From NCBI RefSeq assembly GCF_003259155.1, contig NZ_QGMQ01000011.1:45487-109486 (forward strand): a stretch of 64,000 nt of DNA, in the 5' to 3' direction. The stretch is from Marinimicrobium alkaliphilum. Lineage in GTDB: Bacteria; Pseudomonadota; Gammaproteobacteria; Pseudomonadales; Cellvibrionaceae. Both the position numbers and the translations under genes were made by a program. This document shows positions 9,169 to 18,461 of this stretch, piece by piece. Under the pieces are notes generated by a model. It saw only the letters and a list, made by a program, of their open reading frames with translations, had not been told where the DNA came from and did not search any database. The first letter of the stretch is position 1. Every line of letters begins with the position of its first letter.

Positions 9169-9329
9169 TGTCGGATTACGCTGCGCTAATCCGACCTACT
9201 CGAACAATGGCGCCCTGTCTCCAGTAGGTCGGATTAGCCCGCAGGGCGTAATCCGACAAATGAGCCCCAAACCGACAATGGCACGCACTTCCCAGTAGGT
9301 CAGATTAGCCCGAAGGGTGTAATCCGACA
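9169..9329. repeat. REP cluster C (3 copies) in the metE leader region
   Basis: Left-facing copy at 9169-9199, right-facing copies at 9224-9258 and 9295-9329 (the last with a TCAGATTAG variant). Only about 55 bp separate the last copy from the metE start codon, and no promoter is seen there. The copies are therefore probably transcribed in the metE leader. Confidence 0.94.
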
Positions 9330-9385
9330 CCTGAGCCACCCAACCCGAAAAAATCGCCTCATCACTAACTAACGGGACCAACACC

Positions 9386-11767
9386 ATGACCATCACACAC
9401 AACCTCGGCTTCCCCCGCATCGGCGCCGACCGCGAACTGAAAAAGGCCTTGGAGGCCTACTGGCACGGCGATATCGACCAGCAGGCGCTGCTCGACACCG
9501 GCCGACAGTTGCGGCGCCAGCACTGGTTGCGCCAGCACCAGGCCGGGCTGGACCTGATACCCACCGGCGACTTCGCCTGGTACGACCAGGTCCTGACCCT
9601 GTCCGCCACTGTGGGCAATATTCCGGCCCGCCACCGCCAGGGGGCAACAGCCGCCGACAGCACTGCCCGGGACAACTGCTGTGGCGGCACCGCCCCGAAC
9701 GTCACAGAGTTCAGCAGCGAACCCTGCGCCGACATCGATCTGGACACCCTGTTCCGCGCCGCCCGGGGCCGTGCGCCCACAGGCCAGGCCACCAGCGCCA
9801 GCGAAATGACCAAATGGTTCGATACCAACTACCACTACCTGGTGCCGGAATTTCATGCCGGGCAACACTTTGCCCTGAGCTGGACCCAGATCATCGAGGA
9901 AACCCGCGAGGCGGTTGCTCTGGGCTATCAGGCCAAACCGGTCATCATCGGCCCCCTCACCTACCTCTGGCTGGGCAAGGAGAAAGGCGCGGGCTTCGAT
10001 CGCCTGGACCTGCTCGAAAATCTGTTACCCGCCTACGAGCAACTGCTCGACGCTCTCGCCCAAACCGGCGCCCAGTGGGTCCAAATCGACGAACCCATTC
10101 TGGTGCTGGACCTGCCCGACCGCTGGCGTCAGGCCTTTGAAGGGGTCTACCACCGGCTCCAACACAGCGGCATAAAAACCCTGCTGGCCACCTACTTCGG
10201 CGCCCTCGGGGACAACCTCTCCACCGCCGTCAACCTGCCCGTGGCGGGCCTGCACGTGGACGGTGTTCGCGGCAGCGCCCAGTTGCTGCACGTCGTGGAT
10301 CGCCTGCCCGGTCACAAGGTTCTGTCCGTGGGCGCCATCAATGGCCGCAACATCTGGCGCAACGACCTGGACGCCTCCCTGGCGCAACTGCGTCCCCTGC
10401 ACGAGCGCCTGGGCGAGCGCCTGTGGGTCGCTCCCTCCTGCTCTCTGCTGCACAGCCCGGTGGACCTGGAGCGGGAGCAAAAATTGCCCTCGGATATCAA
10501 ACACTGGCTCGCTTTCGCGACCCAGAAAGTCGGCGAAGTGGTCGCCCTGGGCCGCCTCCTGAACGACCCGCAGGACGCCCAGGCGCAGCAGCCACTGGCC
10601 CAGAGTCGCGCCGCGGTGGTCGGACGGCGGGAATCCGCGCGCATCCACAACCCCGAAGTCAAAGCCCGCTGCGAGCGCATCACCCCGACCCTGGCGCAGC
10701 GTCAATCGCCCTTTTCTGAGCGCATCCGCCAACAGCAGGCACTGCTGCAACTGCCGCTCTACCCCACCACCACCATCGGCTCCTTTCCGCAAACGCCCGC
10801 CATTCGTCAGGCGCGACGGGGCTTTAAACAGGGGCAACTGAACGAAGCGGAATACACCCAGCGTATGCGCCAGGAAATTGCCGACGCCATTGCCCGCCAG
10901 GAACGGATCGGCCTGGACGTACTGGTGCACGGCGAGGCCGAGCGCAACGACATGGTGGAGTATTTTGGCGAACAACTGGACGGCTACGCCTTTACCCAAT
11001 ACGGCTGGGTGCAGAGCTACGGTTCGCGCTGCGTCAAGCCACCGATTATCTTCGGCGACGTATCGCGCCCAAAAGCCATGACCGTGAACTGGACCCGCTA
11101 CGCCCAGTCCCTGACCAAAAAACCGGTCAAGGGCATGCTTACCGGCCCCATCACCATGCTGTTCTGGTCCTTTGTGCGCGACGACCAGCCGCTGGCCGAC
11201 ACCGCCAACCAGATTGCCCTGGCCTTGCGCGATGAAGTGCTGGATCTGGAAGCCGCAGGCATCAAGGTGATTCAGATCGATGAACCGGCCATCCGCGAAG
11301 GGTTGCCCCTGCGCGAACAGGAACGGGCGCACTATCTGGACTGGGCAGTCAACGCCTTTCGCTTGAGCGCCGCTGGCGTGCAGGACGAAACCCAGATCCA
11401 CACCCATATGTGCTACAGCGAGTTTAACGACATTATCGAAGCCATCGCGCAACTGGATGCCGACGTCATCACCATCGAGACCTCCCGTTCCCAGGGGGAC
11501 TTGCTGGAGGCCTTCGAGAGCTTCAAGTACCCCAACCACATCGGCCCGGGCGTGTATGACATTCACTCGCCCAACGTGCCTGAGGTGGACGCCATGGTCA
11601 GCATCATGGCCCGTGCCGCCCGAGAGTTGCCGGCCGAGCACCTGTGGGTGAACCCGGACTGCGGTTTGAAAACCCGCCAGTGGCCGGAAACCGAAGCGGC
11701 GCTGGTGAATATGGTGAAGGCGGCGCAGACGTTGCGTGAGCGGGTGACAGAGGGCGTGGCTGGATAA
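9386..11767 (+). CDS. metE: cobalamin-independent methionine synthase
   Basis: Transfers the methyl group of 5-methyltetrahydropteroyl-tri-L-glutamate to homocysteine, the last step of methionine synthesis, without B12. The 793-residue protein has both barrels: N-terminal [19 protein letters not shown] and a C-terminal catalytic half with [10 protein letters not shown], the zinc-site motif THMCYSEF (His-x-Cys) and NPDCGLKTR. It is 30-40 residues longer than the E. coli enzyme. The extra length is an insert rich in Cys, Ser and Ala between PARH and DLDTLF (about residues 84-115). It is divergent from metR, its expected activator. Confidence 0.97.
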   Translation: MTITHNLGFPRIGADRELKKALEAYWHGDIDQQALLDTGRQLRRQHWLRQHQAGLDLIPTGDFAWYDQVLTLSATVGNIPARHRQGATAADSTARDNCCGGTAPNVTEFSSEPCADIDLDTLFRAARGRAPTGQATSASEMTKWFDTNYHYLVPEFHAGQHFALSWTQIIEETREAVALGYQAKPVIIGPLTYLWLGKEKGAGFDRLDLLENLLPAYEQLLDALAQTGAQWVQIDEPILVLDLPDRWRQAFEGVYHRLQHSGIKTLLATYFGALGDNLSTAVNLPVAGLHVDGVRGSAQLLHVVDRLPGHKVLSVGAINGRNIWRNDLDASLAQLRPLHERLGERLWVAPSCSLLHSPVDLEREQKLPSDIKHWLAFATQKVGEVVALGRLLNDPQDAQAQQPLAQSRAAVVGRRESARIHNPEVKARCERITPTLAQRQSPFSERIRQQQALLQLPLYPTTTIGSFPQTPAIRQARRGFKQGQLNEAEYTQRMRQEIADAIARQERIGLDVLVHGEAERNDMVEYFGEQLDGYAFTQYGWVQSYGSRCVKPPIIFGDVSRPKAMTVNWTRYAQSLTKKPVKGMLTGPITMLFWSFVRDDQPLADTANQIALALRDEVLDLEAAGIKVIQIDEPAIREGLPLREQERAHYLDWAVNAFRLSAAGVQDETQIHTHMCYSEFNDIIEAIAQLDADVITIETSRSQGDLLEAFESFKYPNHIGPGVYDIHSPNVPEVDAMVSIMARAARELPAEHLWVNPDCGLKTRQWPETEAALVNMVKAAQTLRERVTEGVAG

Positions 11768-11815
11768 ATATTCAGTTCGATTCGGCGTCTACCTGTTTGG
11801 GGTCGGGTGCCTCAA

Positions 11816-11903
11816 TGTCGGATTACGCCTTCGGCTAATCCGACCTACTCGAACAATGGCACGCCGGATCCAGTAGGTCGGATTAGCGCAGCGTAATCCG
11901 ACA
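11816..11903. repeat. REP pair D downstream of metE
   Basis: Left-facing copy at 11816-11848 and right-facing copy at 11873-11903 with the 24 bp spacer. The spacer is in the reverse orientation (AACAATGG form). The pair sits 3' of metE and 5' of the next gene. Confidence 0.95.
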
Positions 11904-11952
11904 CCTGAGGCACCACCATTGAATCAAACCCACACTTGGCGCGATCTCCTTC

Positions 11953-11958
11953 TATAAT
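11953..11958 (+). promoter_or_regulatory. -10 box of the methyltransferase-like gene
   Basis: A perfect TATAAT lies 32 bp before the ATG. No convincing -35 hexamer is found at 16-18 bp. Confidence 0.4.
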
Positions 11959-11989
11959 AAACCTCATTACTCACATGAAGGAGCCACCC

Positions 11990-12841
11990 ATGAAAGCCAT
12001 TCCCCTACTCCTGTGCACCACCGCCCTGATGATCGGTTGCGGCCCAGGCGACACCGACACGCCCCTCGAGCCGCAAGCAGAAGCCGCTGCCCCCTTCACA
12101 GCCGCAGCGCTTCAGACAATGGTCGACGGCGAGCACCGGGCGGCCGCCAACCGGGACCGGGACCGTTACCGCAACCCCGTGTCTACCCTGCAGTTCTTTG
12201 ACATCCATCCCGAGCACCACGTTATCGAAATCAACCCGGGCGGTGGCTGGTACGCCGAAATCCTGGCGCCGCTACTGCATGAGCATGGGCGCTACACGGC
12301 CGCCATCATCGACCCTGACCTGCCCGACATGCCGGCCTACGTTCCGCGCCTGGCAGAGATGATCAACCAACTGCTCGCGCAGGATGAGGCGCTTTACGGT
12401 GAGGCTCACATCCACCGGTACAACCCCGCCGAACCGGTACTGGGAGAAACCAACAGCGCCGATCGGGTGCTGACCTTTCGCAACGTCCACGGCTGGATCA
12501 ACGGCGGCCAGGCGGAAGGCATGTTTGCAGCCTTTTACGACGTGCTGAAACCCGGCGGTGTGTTGGGCGTGGTCCAGCACCGGGCCGAAGACGGTGCGGA
12601 TTACCGGGAGACAGCGCAGAGCGGTTACGTGCCGGAATCGGCGGTGATTGCCCTGGCGGAGGCGGCGGGATTTCGGTTGGATGAACGTAGCGATATCAAC
12701 GCCAATCCCAACGATACCCGAGACCATCCGCGCGGCGTATGGACCCTGCCACCGAGTTTGGCGTTGGGCGATGAAAATCGGGAGCGGTATATGGAAATTG
12801 GGGAGAGTGACCGGATGACGTTGCGGTTTGTGAAGGATTAA
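11990..12841 (+). CDS. predicted lipoprotein-type SAM methyltransferase
   Basis: Protein of 283 residues with a class I methyltransferase fold related to the predicted methyltransferases of COG4798. The SAM motif I is VIEINPGGGWYAEILAP (about residues 74-90). The later DRVLTFRNVHGWI and LKPGGVLGVVQH segments match motifs II and III. It starts with a lipoprotein signal (MKAIPLLLCTTALMIGC), so the product should be lipidated at Cys17 and exported, which is odd for a SAM-dependent enzyme. The start was chosen from AAGGAG 6 bp upstream. Substrate is unknown. The call could be wrong if the exported domain has lost catalysis. Confidence 0.78.
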   Translation: MKAIPLLLCTTALMIGCGPGDTDTPLEPQAEAAAPFTAAALQTMVDGEHRAAANRDRDRYRNPVSTLQFFDIHPEHHVIEINPGGGWYAEILAPLLHEHGRYTAAIIDPDLPDMPAYVPRLAEMINQLLAQDEALYGEAHIHRYNPAEPVLGETNSADRVLTFRNVHGWINGGQAEGMFAAFYDVLKPGGVLGVVQHRAEDGADYRETAQSGYVPESAVIALAEAAGFRLDERSDINANPNDTRDHPRGVWTLPPSLALGDENRERYMEIGESDRMTLRFVKD

Positions 12842-12878
12842 TAGTAAGCCCAACCCCTGAAGGAGTTGGGTGCCTCAG

Positions 12879-13039
12879 TGTCGGATTACGCCCTGCGGGC
12901 TAATCCGACCTACAGGAAACAGCGTACCATTGTCCGAGTAGGTCGGATTAGCGCAGCGTAATCCGACAATGAGGCACCCAAACCAGATAAAAACGCCACA
13001 GTCCTGATAGGTCGGATTAGGCGAAGCCGTAATCCGACA
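12879..13039. repeat. REP cluster E (3 copies) between convergent genes
   Basis: Left-facing copy at 12879-12913, right-facing copies at 12938-12968 and 13007-13039. Spacers are 24 and 38 bp. It separates the methyltransferase-like gene from the 3' end of fliD. Confidence 0.95.
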
Positions 13040-13062
13040 CCGAGCCACCCTGCCCGAATAGA

Positions 13063-15090
13063 TTAACGACGGTTCGGCGCCGTAAACGGCAACCGGTCAT
13101 TCAACCCTTCAAGAAAATCGCCGGTGTTGTTGAGGCTGCGCACGATCTGCTCCATGGCCCGGAACTGGGCTTCCTGGCGGGCGCGGAAGGCTTCGCTGCG
13201 GCGCTCAAGACGCTCACGCGCGTCAGACACTTCCGTCTGCTCCCGGCGCAGATTGTTCTCACGCTCGGAAATCAAACCGGAGCTGCGCGCATAAGTATCC
13301 ATCATAGTGGATACCATGGAACCAAAACCGCGAGAAAAACTCACGTTTGCACTGGTGGCCCCCTGCGCGATCCTCAGACTAAGGCCCTCAGAGGGCGAAC
13401 CTATTGCGCCACGCAGGAACTGGCCAAATCCAAACGCTGCCACGCCATTAATGGTGCCCTGAACGTTCTCACCGACCGTGCCTGCGGCCGCTTCAATCCC
13501 CAGGTCCGCCATATCGGCCCCAACACTGAGAATATCGACGCGACTGTCCTGCCCATACGTGGCCGACTCGATGTGCAGACCGCCCGTATCATTATCCACG
13601 GTGACGCTCACCCGCACGTTGGCAGCGCGAAGCGTGGCATCCGAATTAATCAGCGTCTGGATTTCTGCGGCCAGATCTTGTGCCGAGTCATAAGTACGGC
13701 CCTCGGGCAAGGTGATGGTTTCCGCTTGCCGACCGTTAACGGCGACATCAAAACTGTAATCTTTACCGGTGGTATCCAGTGGGAAACCTTCCGCAATAGG
13801 ACCTGCCAACAAATAGCCGCGAGAAGCCTGCTGGGTGATCTCCACCTCGTAATCACCCGGCTGGGTGCGATTGCCGAAATCCTCCACCATTACCCGGGAA
13901 GAGCTGGACGACATCTTGGGCACAAACAGATCGCGAACCTGTTCAAAGTTGTTGTTCAGCGCATTGCGGAAGCCGGTCGCCTGACCATCTTCTATAATCT
14001 CCAGCGTTCCGTCCGTCTTGGTACGAATACCAATATTCGCCAACAGGTTGAAGCTGTCCGTAATACCGGGCACTGGGCTGGCCAAGGTGCTCTGCAGGGA
14101 ACGCAACAGATTGTTCGCCAGGGGATCATTGGCAAGGCTACCCTGACCGTCCTCACCCGCCTCACGATCCGTCAAAAATCGGATCTTCTCGTAAAACTCG
14201 TTATAGGTTTCAACAAAGGCACGGATCGTTTCTTCTGCCTGCGCGCGATCTTCAGAGATGTTGATCACAATTTCTTCGGCGGGGTTTGCGTTGAAAATAT
14301 CAAATTCTACACCGTCGATGACGTCACTGATGGCGTTGGTGCTGCGCGTCACCTGCAAGCCGTTAACACTGAGAATCGCATCCTGGCCCGCCTGGTTTTG
14401 GGTCATGGCCTGATTGTCTTCATTGAAATTGAAGGCCGACAGCCCGGGCGTCGCGCCCTCGTCAGCGGTGATTTCCATTTCTTTGGTCTCGCCCGTCGGG
14501 CTGGTCAACAACAGGCTATAGCTGCCGGCTTGACCCACGATACTGGCCTGTACGCCAATACCCGCACCATTGATCGCATCGCGCAACCCGGACAGCGTGT
14601 TATTGCTGTCATCAATCTCAATGGTGGCCCCTTCAGCATCCGGGTCCAACGTGAAACTACCCGCATCCCAGCTACCGAAGCGAATGGTCAGGGAGCCTTC
14701 GCCAATAGGCTCGCTGGTGCTGCCAAAGGCGCCAGAATTCATGGACTGGGACTGAGCCACCTGCTCGATGCGCAGTCTGTAATTCCCAGGAACGGCATTG
14801 GGCTCAAGGGCATTGACCGCAATCAGTGAGGTATCAGAAATTGACGCCTGCTTGGCGTTAAACGTATCCGGATCCGAAAGAATCGCGAGAACAGAATCCA
14901 TATCATCCATGGCACCGCGCATCATACCCAGGCCCGAAATCTGGGACTCCAGGCGCTGGTCGCGCTGATCCAGACGCCGCTCTTCCGGCGCACGCTCCAA
15001 CTCAACCAGTTGATCCACCAGACTGCGGGTATTGATGCCCGAGCCCCCGCCGATCTGATTGACAATGTCGCTTCCGATGTTGGTAGCCAT
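13063..15090 (-). CDS. fliD: flagellar filament cap protein FliD
   Basis: Hook-associated protein 2, which caps the filament and helps flagellin monomers fold at the tip. The protein has 675 residues, against about 470 in E. coli. It shows the N-terminal FliD pattern (GGGSGINTRSLVDQLVELERAP), the IGIQ-like region around SINGAGIGVQAS-type strands, and a C-terminal coiled segment (REQTEVSDARERLERRSEAF). The extra length is in the middle, which is surface-exposed in known structures. A sigma28 promoter lies 70-95 bp upstream. FliS, its usual neighbour, is not in the window. Confidence 0.95.
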   Translation of the reverse strand: MATNIGSDIVNQIGGGSGINTRSLVDQLVELERAPEERRLDQRDQRLESQISGLGMMRGAMDDMDSVLAILSDPDTFNAKQASISDTSLIAVNALEPNAVPGNYRLRIEQVAQSQSMNSGAFGSTSEPIGEGSLTIRFGSWDAGSFTLDPDAEGATIEIDDSNNTLSGLRDAINGAGIGVQASIVGQAGSYSLLLTSPTGETKEMEITADEGATPGLSAFNFNEDNQAMTQNQAGQDAILSVNGLQVTRSTNAISDVIDGVEFDIFNANPAEEIVINISEDRAQAEETIRAFVETYNEFYEKIRFLTDREAGEDGQGSLANDPLANNLLRSLQSTLASPVPGITDSFNLLANIGIRTKTDGTLEIIEDGQATGFRNALNNNFEQVRDLFVPKMSSSSSRVMVEDFGNRTQPGDYEVEITQQASRGYLLAGPIAEGFPLDTTGKDYSFDVAVNGRQAETITLPEGRTYDSAQDLAAEIQTLINSDATLRAANVRVSVTVDNDTGGLHIESATYGQDSRVDILSVGADMADLGIEAAAGTVGENVQGTINGVAAFGFGQFLRGAIGSPSEGLSLRIAQGATSANVSFSRGFGSMVSTMMDTYARSSGLISERENNLRREQTEVSDARERLERRSEAFRARQEAQFRAMEQIVRSLNNTGDFLEGLNDRLPFTAPNRR

Positions 15091-15157
15091 AGATAAAACC
15101 TATTGGTGCTGATTGCGCTGTTGACGTGTGCTTATCGGATTACCCGACTCAGGGAGG

Positions 15158-15184
15158 TTATCGACTCCGCTACGCCAAACTTTA
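15158..15184 (-). promoter_or_regulatory. sigma28 (FliA) promoter of fliD
   Basis: TAAA-N15-GTCGATAA on the minus strand matches the consensus TAAA-N15-GCCGATAA at 11 of 12 fixed positions. The extended form TAAAGTTT is also present. Confidence 0.87.
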
Positions 15185-15210
15185 GTCCAGCTGCACAAAT
15201 TTTACCCAAT

Positions 15211-15241
15211 AAAAAAGGGTGCCCTTGTGGGGCACCCTTTC
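15211..15241 (-). terminator. intrinsic terminator after flaG
   Basis: On the minus strand a 10 bp stem (AAGGGTGCCC pairing with GGGCACCCTT) around a 5 nt loop is followed by a run of T. It lies just downstream of the flaG stop and upstream of the fliD promoter, closing the fliC-flaG unit. Confidence 0.88.
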
Positions 15242-15266
15242 TAAGGTTGCTAAGCTGATGAGCTCG

Positions 15267-15677
15267 CTAAGCCTGCTCACTGAAAAAGTGCACCGGCTCA
15301 TTGACACGCAGATTCCGTGCCAGATTCAGGAAGACTTCGTCCGGAATTTGCCGGATCACCTCCTGAGTCTGCCGATCCAACACTCTGACAATGGTCTCGC
15401 CCGAGTCCTGGTCAACCGTAAAGCGCAGATCCCGCTGGGTCGCCTGGATGTATTCATTCATCTGGGCAACGGCTTCGCGAAGCTGTTCCGCGAGCTGCTC
15501 TTGCTGGTTGACTTCAACCTTTTTCACTACCGGTTGTGGGGCCGAGACGGTCGGCGGCAAAACCTTGCCGCCGGCCTGTGCCGCTTGACGGGATACATCA
15601 GGTGAAGCGTCCTGACCAGTCCGGGCCTTGTAAGCCTGGGGCTGGCCAGCACTGTGTAACATCGTGACTTCACTCAT
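15267..15677 (-). CDS. flaG: flagellar protein FlaG
   Basis: Small protein of the FlaG family, linked to control of filament length in polar flagella. The 136 residues end with the family core: LRFTVDQDSGETIVRVLDR followed by QEVIRQIPDEVFLNLARNL. It lies 50 bp downstream of fliC and upstream of fliD, the usual fliC-flaG-fliD order of Pseudomonas and Vibrio. A hairpin terminator follows its stop. Confidence 0.92.
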   Translation of the reverse strand: MSEVTMLHSAGQPQAYKARTGQDASPDVSRQAAQAGGKVLPPTVSAPQPVVKKVEVNQQEQLAEQLREAVAQMNEYIQATQRDLRFTVDQDSGETIVRVLDRQTQEVIRQIPDEVFLNLARNLRVNEPVHFFSEQA

Positions 15678-15727
15678 GTTTATACCCTCTCAAGGGCTCC
15701 GCCGGCGAACCGGCGGAGAGACTCATC

Positions 15728-17446
15728 TTACTGGAGCAGCTGCAGCACCTGCTGCGGACGGGCGTTAGCCTGGGCCAACATGGCCGAAGCCGCCTGTTGC
15801 AGCACCTGTGACCGGCTCAGTTCAGCCGTCTCGGCAGCAAAGTCGGCATCGGTGATGCGCGAGCGGGCTGCTGAGGTTTTTTCACTGATGTTCGCCAGGT
15901 TGGATACGGTGAAGTCCAGGCGGTTGTTGATCGCACCCAGGTCTGCACGGGCCTGACCGACCTGATCGATGGCGTTATCCAGAATGCCGATGGCTTTCTG
16001 AGCACCGTTAAAGGTCGAGATGTCCAGGCTAGCGACAGAGCCGATACCGTCCAGGGCGTTGCGCTCTTGCAAGCCTGTTTGGGTGCCGACATTTGTTGCA
16101 TTTTCGGCAAACTTAATAGAGATCTGATCACCTGTGGCCGAGCGCAACAAGAGTTCGTTGGCGGCACTCACATTCGCTACAACACCAGTTTGGCTGGAAA
16201 TATCATTGATGGATTTCGCCAAGGCTTCAGCGTTATCGCCCACTGTGGTTGTCAGTGTGGTTTCGCCTACGGCAACGCCATTGATCAGCAAGTCACCTTC
16301 GTTGAGTGTGCCTGCCGCGCCACCAACAGCAACACCCACCAGATTGCCATTACTATCATTGCGGTCGATACCAAGATCAGCAAATCCCGCGGCAGTACCG
16401 GCGTCATTTTCGACAGTAATCGCTCGACCCTGACCGGTCGTATCGTTCAGCACCAGTGAGAACTGAGTAGTTACTGCCGCTGTTCCGAACCCGGTGGCGT
16501 CCGAGGCGTCTGTAACCGCAATAGTTTCAACGCCCTCTGCAGATAAAACCAAGCGGCCTCTGTTGTCCAGCGATGCCTCAATGGAAGTATCAGCGTTGAT
16601 CTTGGCCACCAACTCCTCCATGCTGTTGGTACCACCAATTTGGTAAGACTGAGTGTTGTCATCGCCATCCGTAACCACAATGTCAAAGGTATCAGTACCG
16701 CGCAACACCCCGTCACCCACGCCACTTGCTGTCGCCTGCACAATGGTCGAAGCTTCAATGCCTGTGTCTTTCAAGTCGGCATTGATGATTTTCATCGCAT
16801 CGTTGACGCTACCTGCTCCAGACAAGTCACTGATATTGACATCGTTAATTACCAGTGTAGTGCCAGCACCACCAGCAAAAGCGTTCAGAGCGGCTATTCC
16901 GGTACTTTCCTCACCCACCAAATCGCCAGTGGTTCCACCGAGCGAACGGGTATTGAAAGACTCGACAGAAACCCCGATGGTTTGACCCTGCTCGGAACCA
17001 ACCTGCAACAAGGCGTTGCTCAGGCTGCCATCAAGCAGTTTCTGGCCGTTAAAGGTGGTGTCATTCGCCAGGCGGTCCAGCTCAACTTTGAGCTGCTGTA
17101 CTTCGGAATCCAGACGTTGACGGTCATCATTAGAGTAAATGCCGTTGGCGGACTGAATCGACAGCTCGCGCATACGCTGAAGGATGTTGGTCGCTTCCTG
17201 CAGAGCGCCTTCGGCTGTCTGAATCATGGAGATACCGTCGTTGGCGTTACGAATGGCCTGGTCCAGACCACGGATCTGAGAGGTCATCCGGTTGGAAATG
17301 GCGAGGCCGGCGGCGTCGTCTTTAGCCGAGTTGATACGGTTACCGGAGGACAGGCGCTCGGTGGCCTGATCCAGTGCGTTACCTGATTGCATCAGCTGAC
17401 GCTGAGCGTTCAGAGAGGCTACGTTTGTGTTAATTACGAGTGACAT
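15728..17446 (-). CDS. fliC: flagellin
   Basis: Filament subunit of 572 residues. The conserved D0/D1 ends are clear: N-terminal SLVINTNVASLNAQRQLM and LSSGNRINSAKDDAAGLAI, C-terminal IGILDNAIDQVGQARADLG and ITDADFAAETAELSRSQVL, ending LQLLQ. The central domain (about residues 175-460) is variable and Thr/Asp/Gly rich. The ATG at 17446 is used because AGGAG lies 7 bp upstream; a TTG two codons earlier overlaps that spacing. Transcription should start from the sigma28 promoter at 17547-17573, giving a leader of about 95 nt. Confidence 0.97.
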   Translation of the reverse strand: MSLVINTNVASLNAQRQLMQSGNALDQATERLSSGNRINSAKDDAAGLAISNRMTSQIRGLDQAIRNANDGISMIQTAEGALQEATNILQRMRELSIQSANGIYSNDDRQRLDSEVQQLKVELDRLANDTTFNGQKLLDGSLSNALLQVGSEQGQTIGVSVESFNTRSLGGTTGDLVGEESTGIAALNAFAGGAGTTLVINDVNISDLSGAGSVNDAMKIINADLKDTGIEASTIVQATASGVGDGVLRGTDTFDIVVTDGDDNTQSYQIGGTNSMEELVAKINADTSIEASLDNRGRLVLSAEGVETIAVTDASDATGFGTAAVTTQFSLVLNDTTGQGRAITVENDAGTAAGFADLGIDRNDSNGNLVGVAVGGAAGTLNEGDLLINGVAVGETTLTTTVGDNAEALAKSINDISSQTGVVANVSAANELLLRSATGDQISIKFAENATNVGTQTGLQERNALDGIGSVASLDISTFNGAQKAIGILDNAIDQVGQARADLGAINNRLDFTVSNLANISEKTSAARSRITDADFAAETAELSRSQVLQQAASAMLAQANARPQQVLQLLQ

Positions 17447-17546
17447 AGTCAATCTCCTGGGTTGGTCTGGACACAGGCTTTACCAGCCGTGATACAAGTC
17501 GTTTGGTGAAGCCCGAAAACCTTGGGTATGAGGACTTCTGTATAGC

Positions 17547-17573
17547 TTTTCGACCATTCCGGAGAGAGCTTTA
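17547..17573 (-). promoter_or_regulatory. sigma28 (FliA) promoter of fliC
   Basis: TAAA-N15-GTCGAAAA on the minus strand, 10 of 12 consensus positions, about 100 bp upstream of the flagellin ATG. Confidence 0.83.
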
Positions 17574-17660
17574 GGTTTTTTTTTGCGATTTGGTGGTTTT
17601 TCGTGCCGTTTGGGGTTGGAAGGGGGGTTGTTTGGGGCTGCAGGGGTTGGGTGCCTCAGG

Positions 17661-17754
17661 TGTCGGATTACGCGCTTTGCGCTAATCCGACCTACAGGGA
17701 GCAGTGTGCCATTGTTTAAGTAGGTCGGATTAGCCCGCAGGGCGTAATCAGACA
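17661..17754. repeat. REP pair F between fliT-like gene and fliC promoter
   Basis: Left-facing copy at 17661-17695 and right-facing copy at 17720-17754 (with a TAATCAGACA variant), 24 bp apart. Confidence 0.94.
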
Positions 17755-17780
17755 ATGGGGTACCCAACCCCGATAAAAGG

Positions 17781-18116
17781 CTACTTGCCGTAAGCCACCT
17801 TGGCCTTATCACCTCGAGCAAACTCCTTGAGCTGCTCGCTCAAGCGGGCTTTGCTGGTCTCCGCCAGTTCGCCCACCTGCTCATTGAGCGCCTGCAGCTC
17901 GACGATGGCCTCTCGCAGGACTTCCGCGTAGCCGTTTTTGACCACTTCCACCATGAATTCGCTGCTTTTGAGAGCCTCCAGGGATTCCTGACGCTCGGCC
18001 AGCACCTGCTCGAAGGTGGCCCAGTCGTCTTCCCGAGCAAGCGCCAGCAGTCGCCGGGACTGGTCGATGGCCTGGTAGACCGGGTTCAGGCAGGTGCTTT
18101 CATGGGGGTTGGTCAT
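17781..18116 (-). CDS. FliT-like flagellar chaperone
   Basis: Protein of 111 residues, predicted all-helical, beginning MTNPHESTCLNPVYQAIDQ. Its size, charge and helix pattern (YQAIDQSRRLLALAREDDW, EVLREAIVELQALNEQVGEL) resemble FliT chaperones, which hold FliD before export. It is immediately upstream of fliC rather than after fliD, and no FliS gene accompanies it. The start at 18116 follows AAAGGA by 7 bp. The identification rests on general features and location, so it is moderate. Confidence 0.5.
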   Translation of the reverse strand: MTNPHESTCLNPVYQAIDQSRRLLALAREDDWATFEQVLAERQESLEALKSSEFMVEVVKNGYAEVLREAIVELQALNEQVGELAETSKARLSEQLKEFARGDKAKVAYGK

Positions 18117-18161
18117 GGGGTTTCCTTTTGGCGTCACATGGTTCTGGGGTGGTGCCTCAGG

Positions 18162-18371
18162 TGTCGGATTACGCTTCGCTAATCCGACCTACTGGGACTT
18201 GGGTGGTGTTTTTGTCGGATTACGGTTGCGCCTAATCCGACCTACTGGAGACAGCGTACCATTGTTTACGTAGGTCGGATTAGCCCCGAGGAAGCAATGA
18301 GGCATCCAACCCGAAACGGCGTACCATGGTTCAAGTAGGTCGGATTAGCCCCGAAGGGGCGTAATCCGACA
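18162..18371. repeat. REP cluster G (4 copies, one truncated) in a divergent gap
   Basis: Left-facing copies at 18162-18192 and 18213-18245, a right-facing copy at 18270 that loses its second half after GATTAGCCCCGAGG, and a complete right-facing copy at 18335-18371. It lies between the divergent fliT-like and oxidoreductase genes. Confidence 0.93.
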
Positions 18372-18461
18372 GTGAGGCATCGGGCCGTATAAAAAGTATA
18401 TCGCCCATCCGCTGCTATAGTTTAGGACATTGCGTTTAGCTCACCCGTTCTGGAGGTTTTT

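Noticed and set aside
9100..9170. Possible cobalamin riboswitch before metE
   Set aside because: GGGGGCCACTTTTCGGG loosely recalls a B12 box, but the GCCACTG core and the upstream conserved helices are not present.
10025..11641. Long open frame on the minus strand opposite metE
   Set aside because: It is the antisense of a clearly conserved enzyme; the translation shows no family motif and arises from GC-rich codon use.
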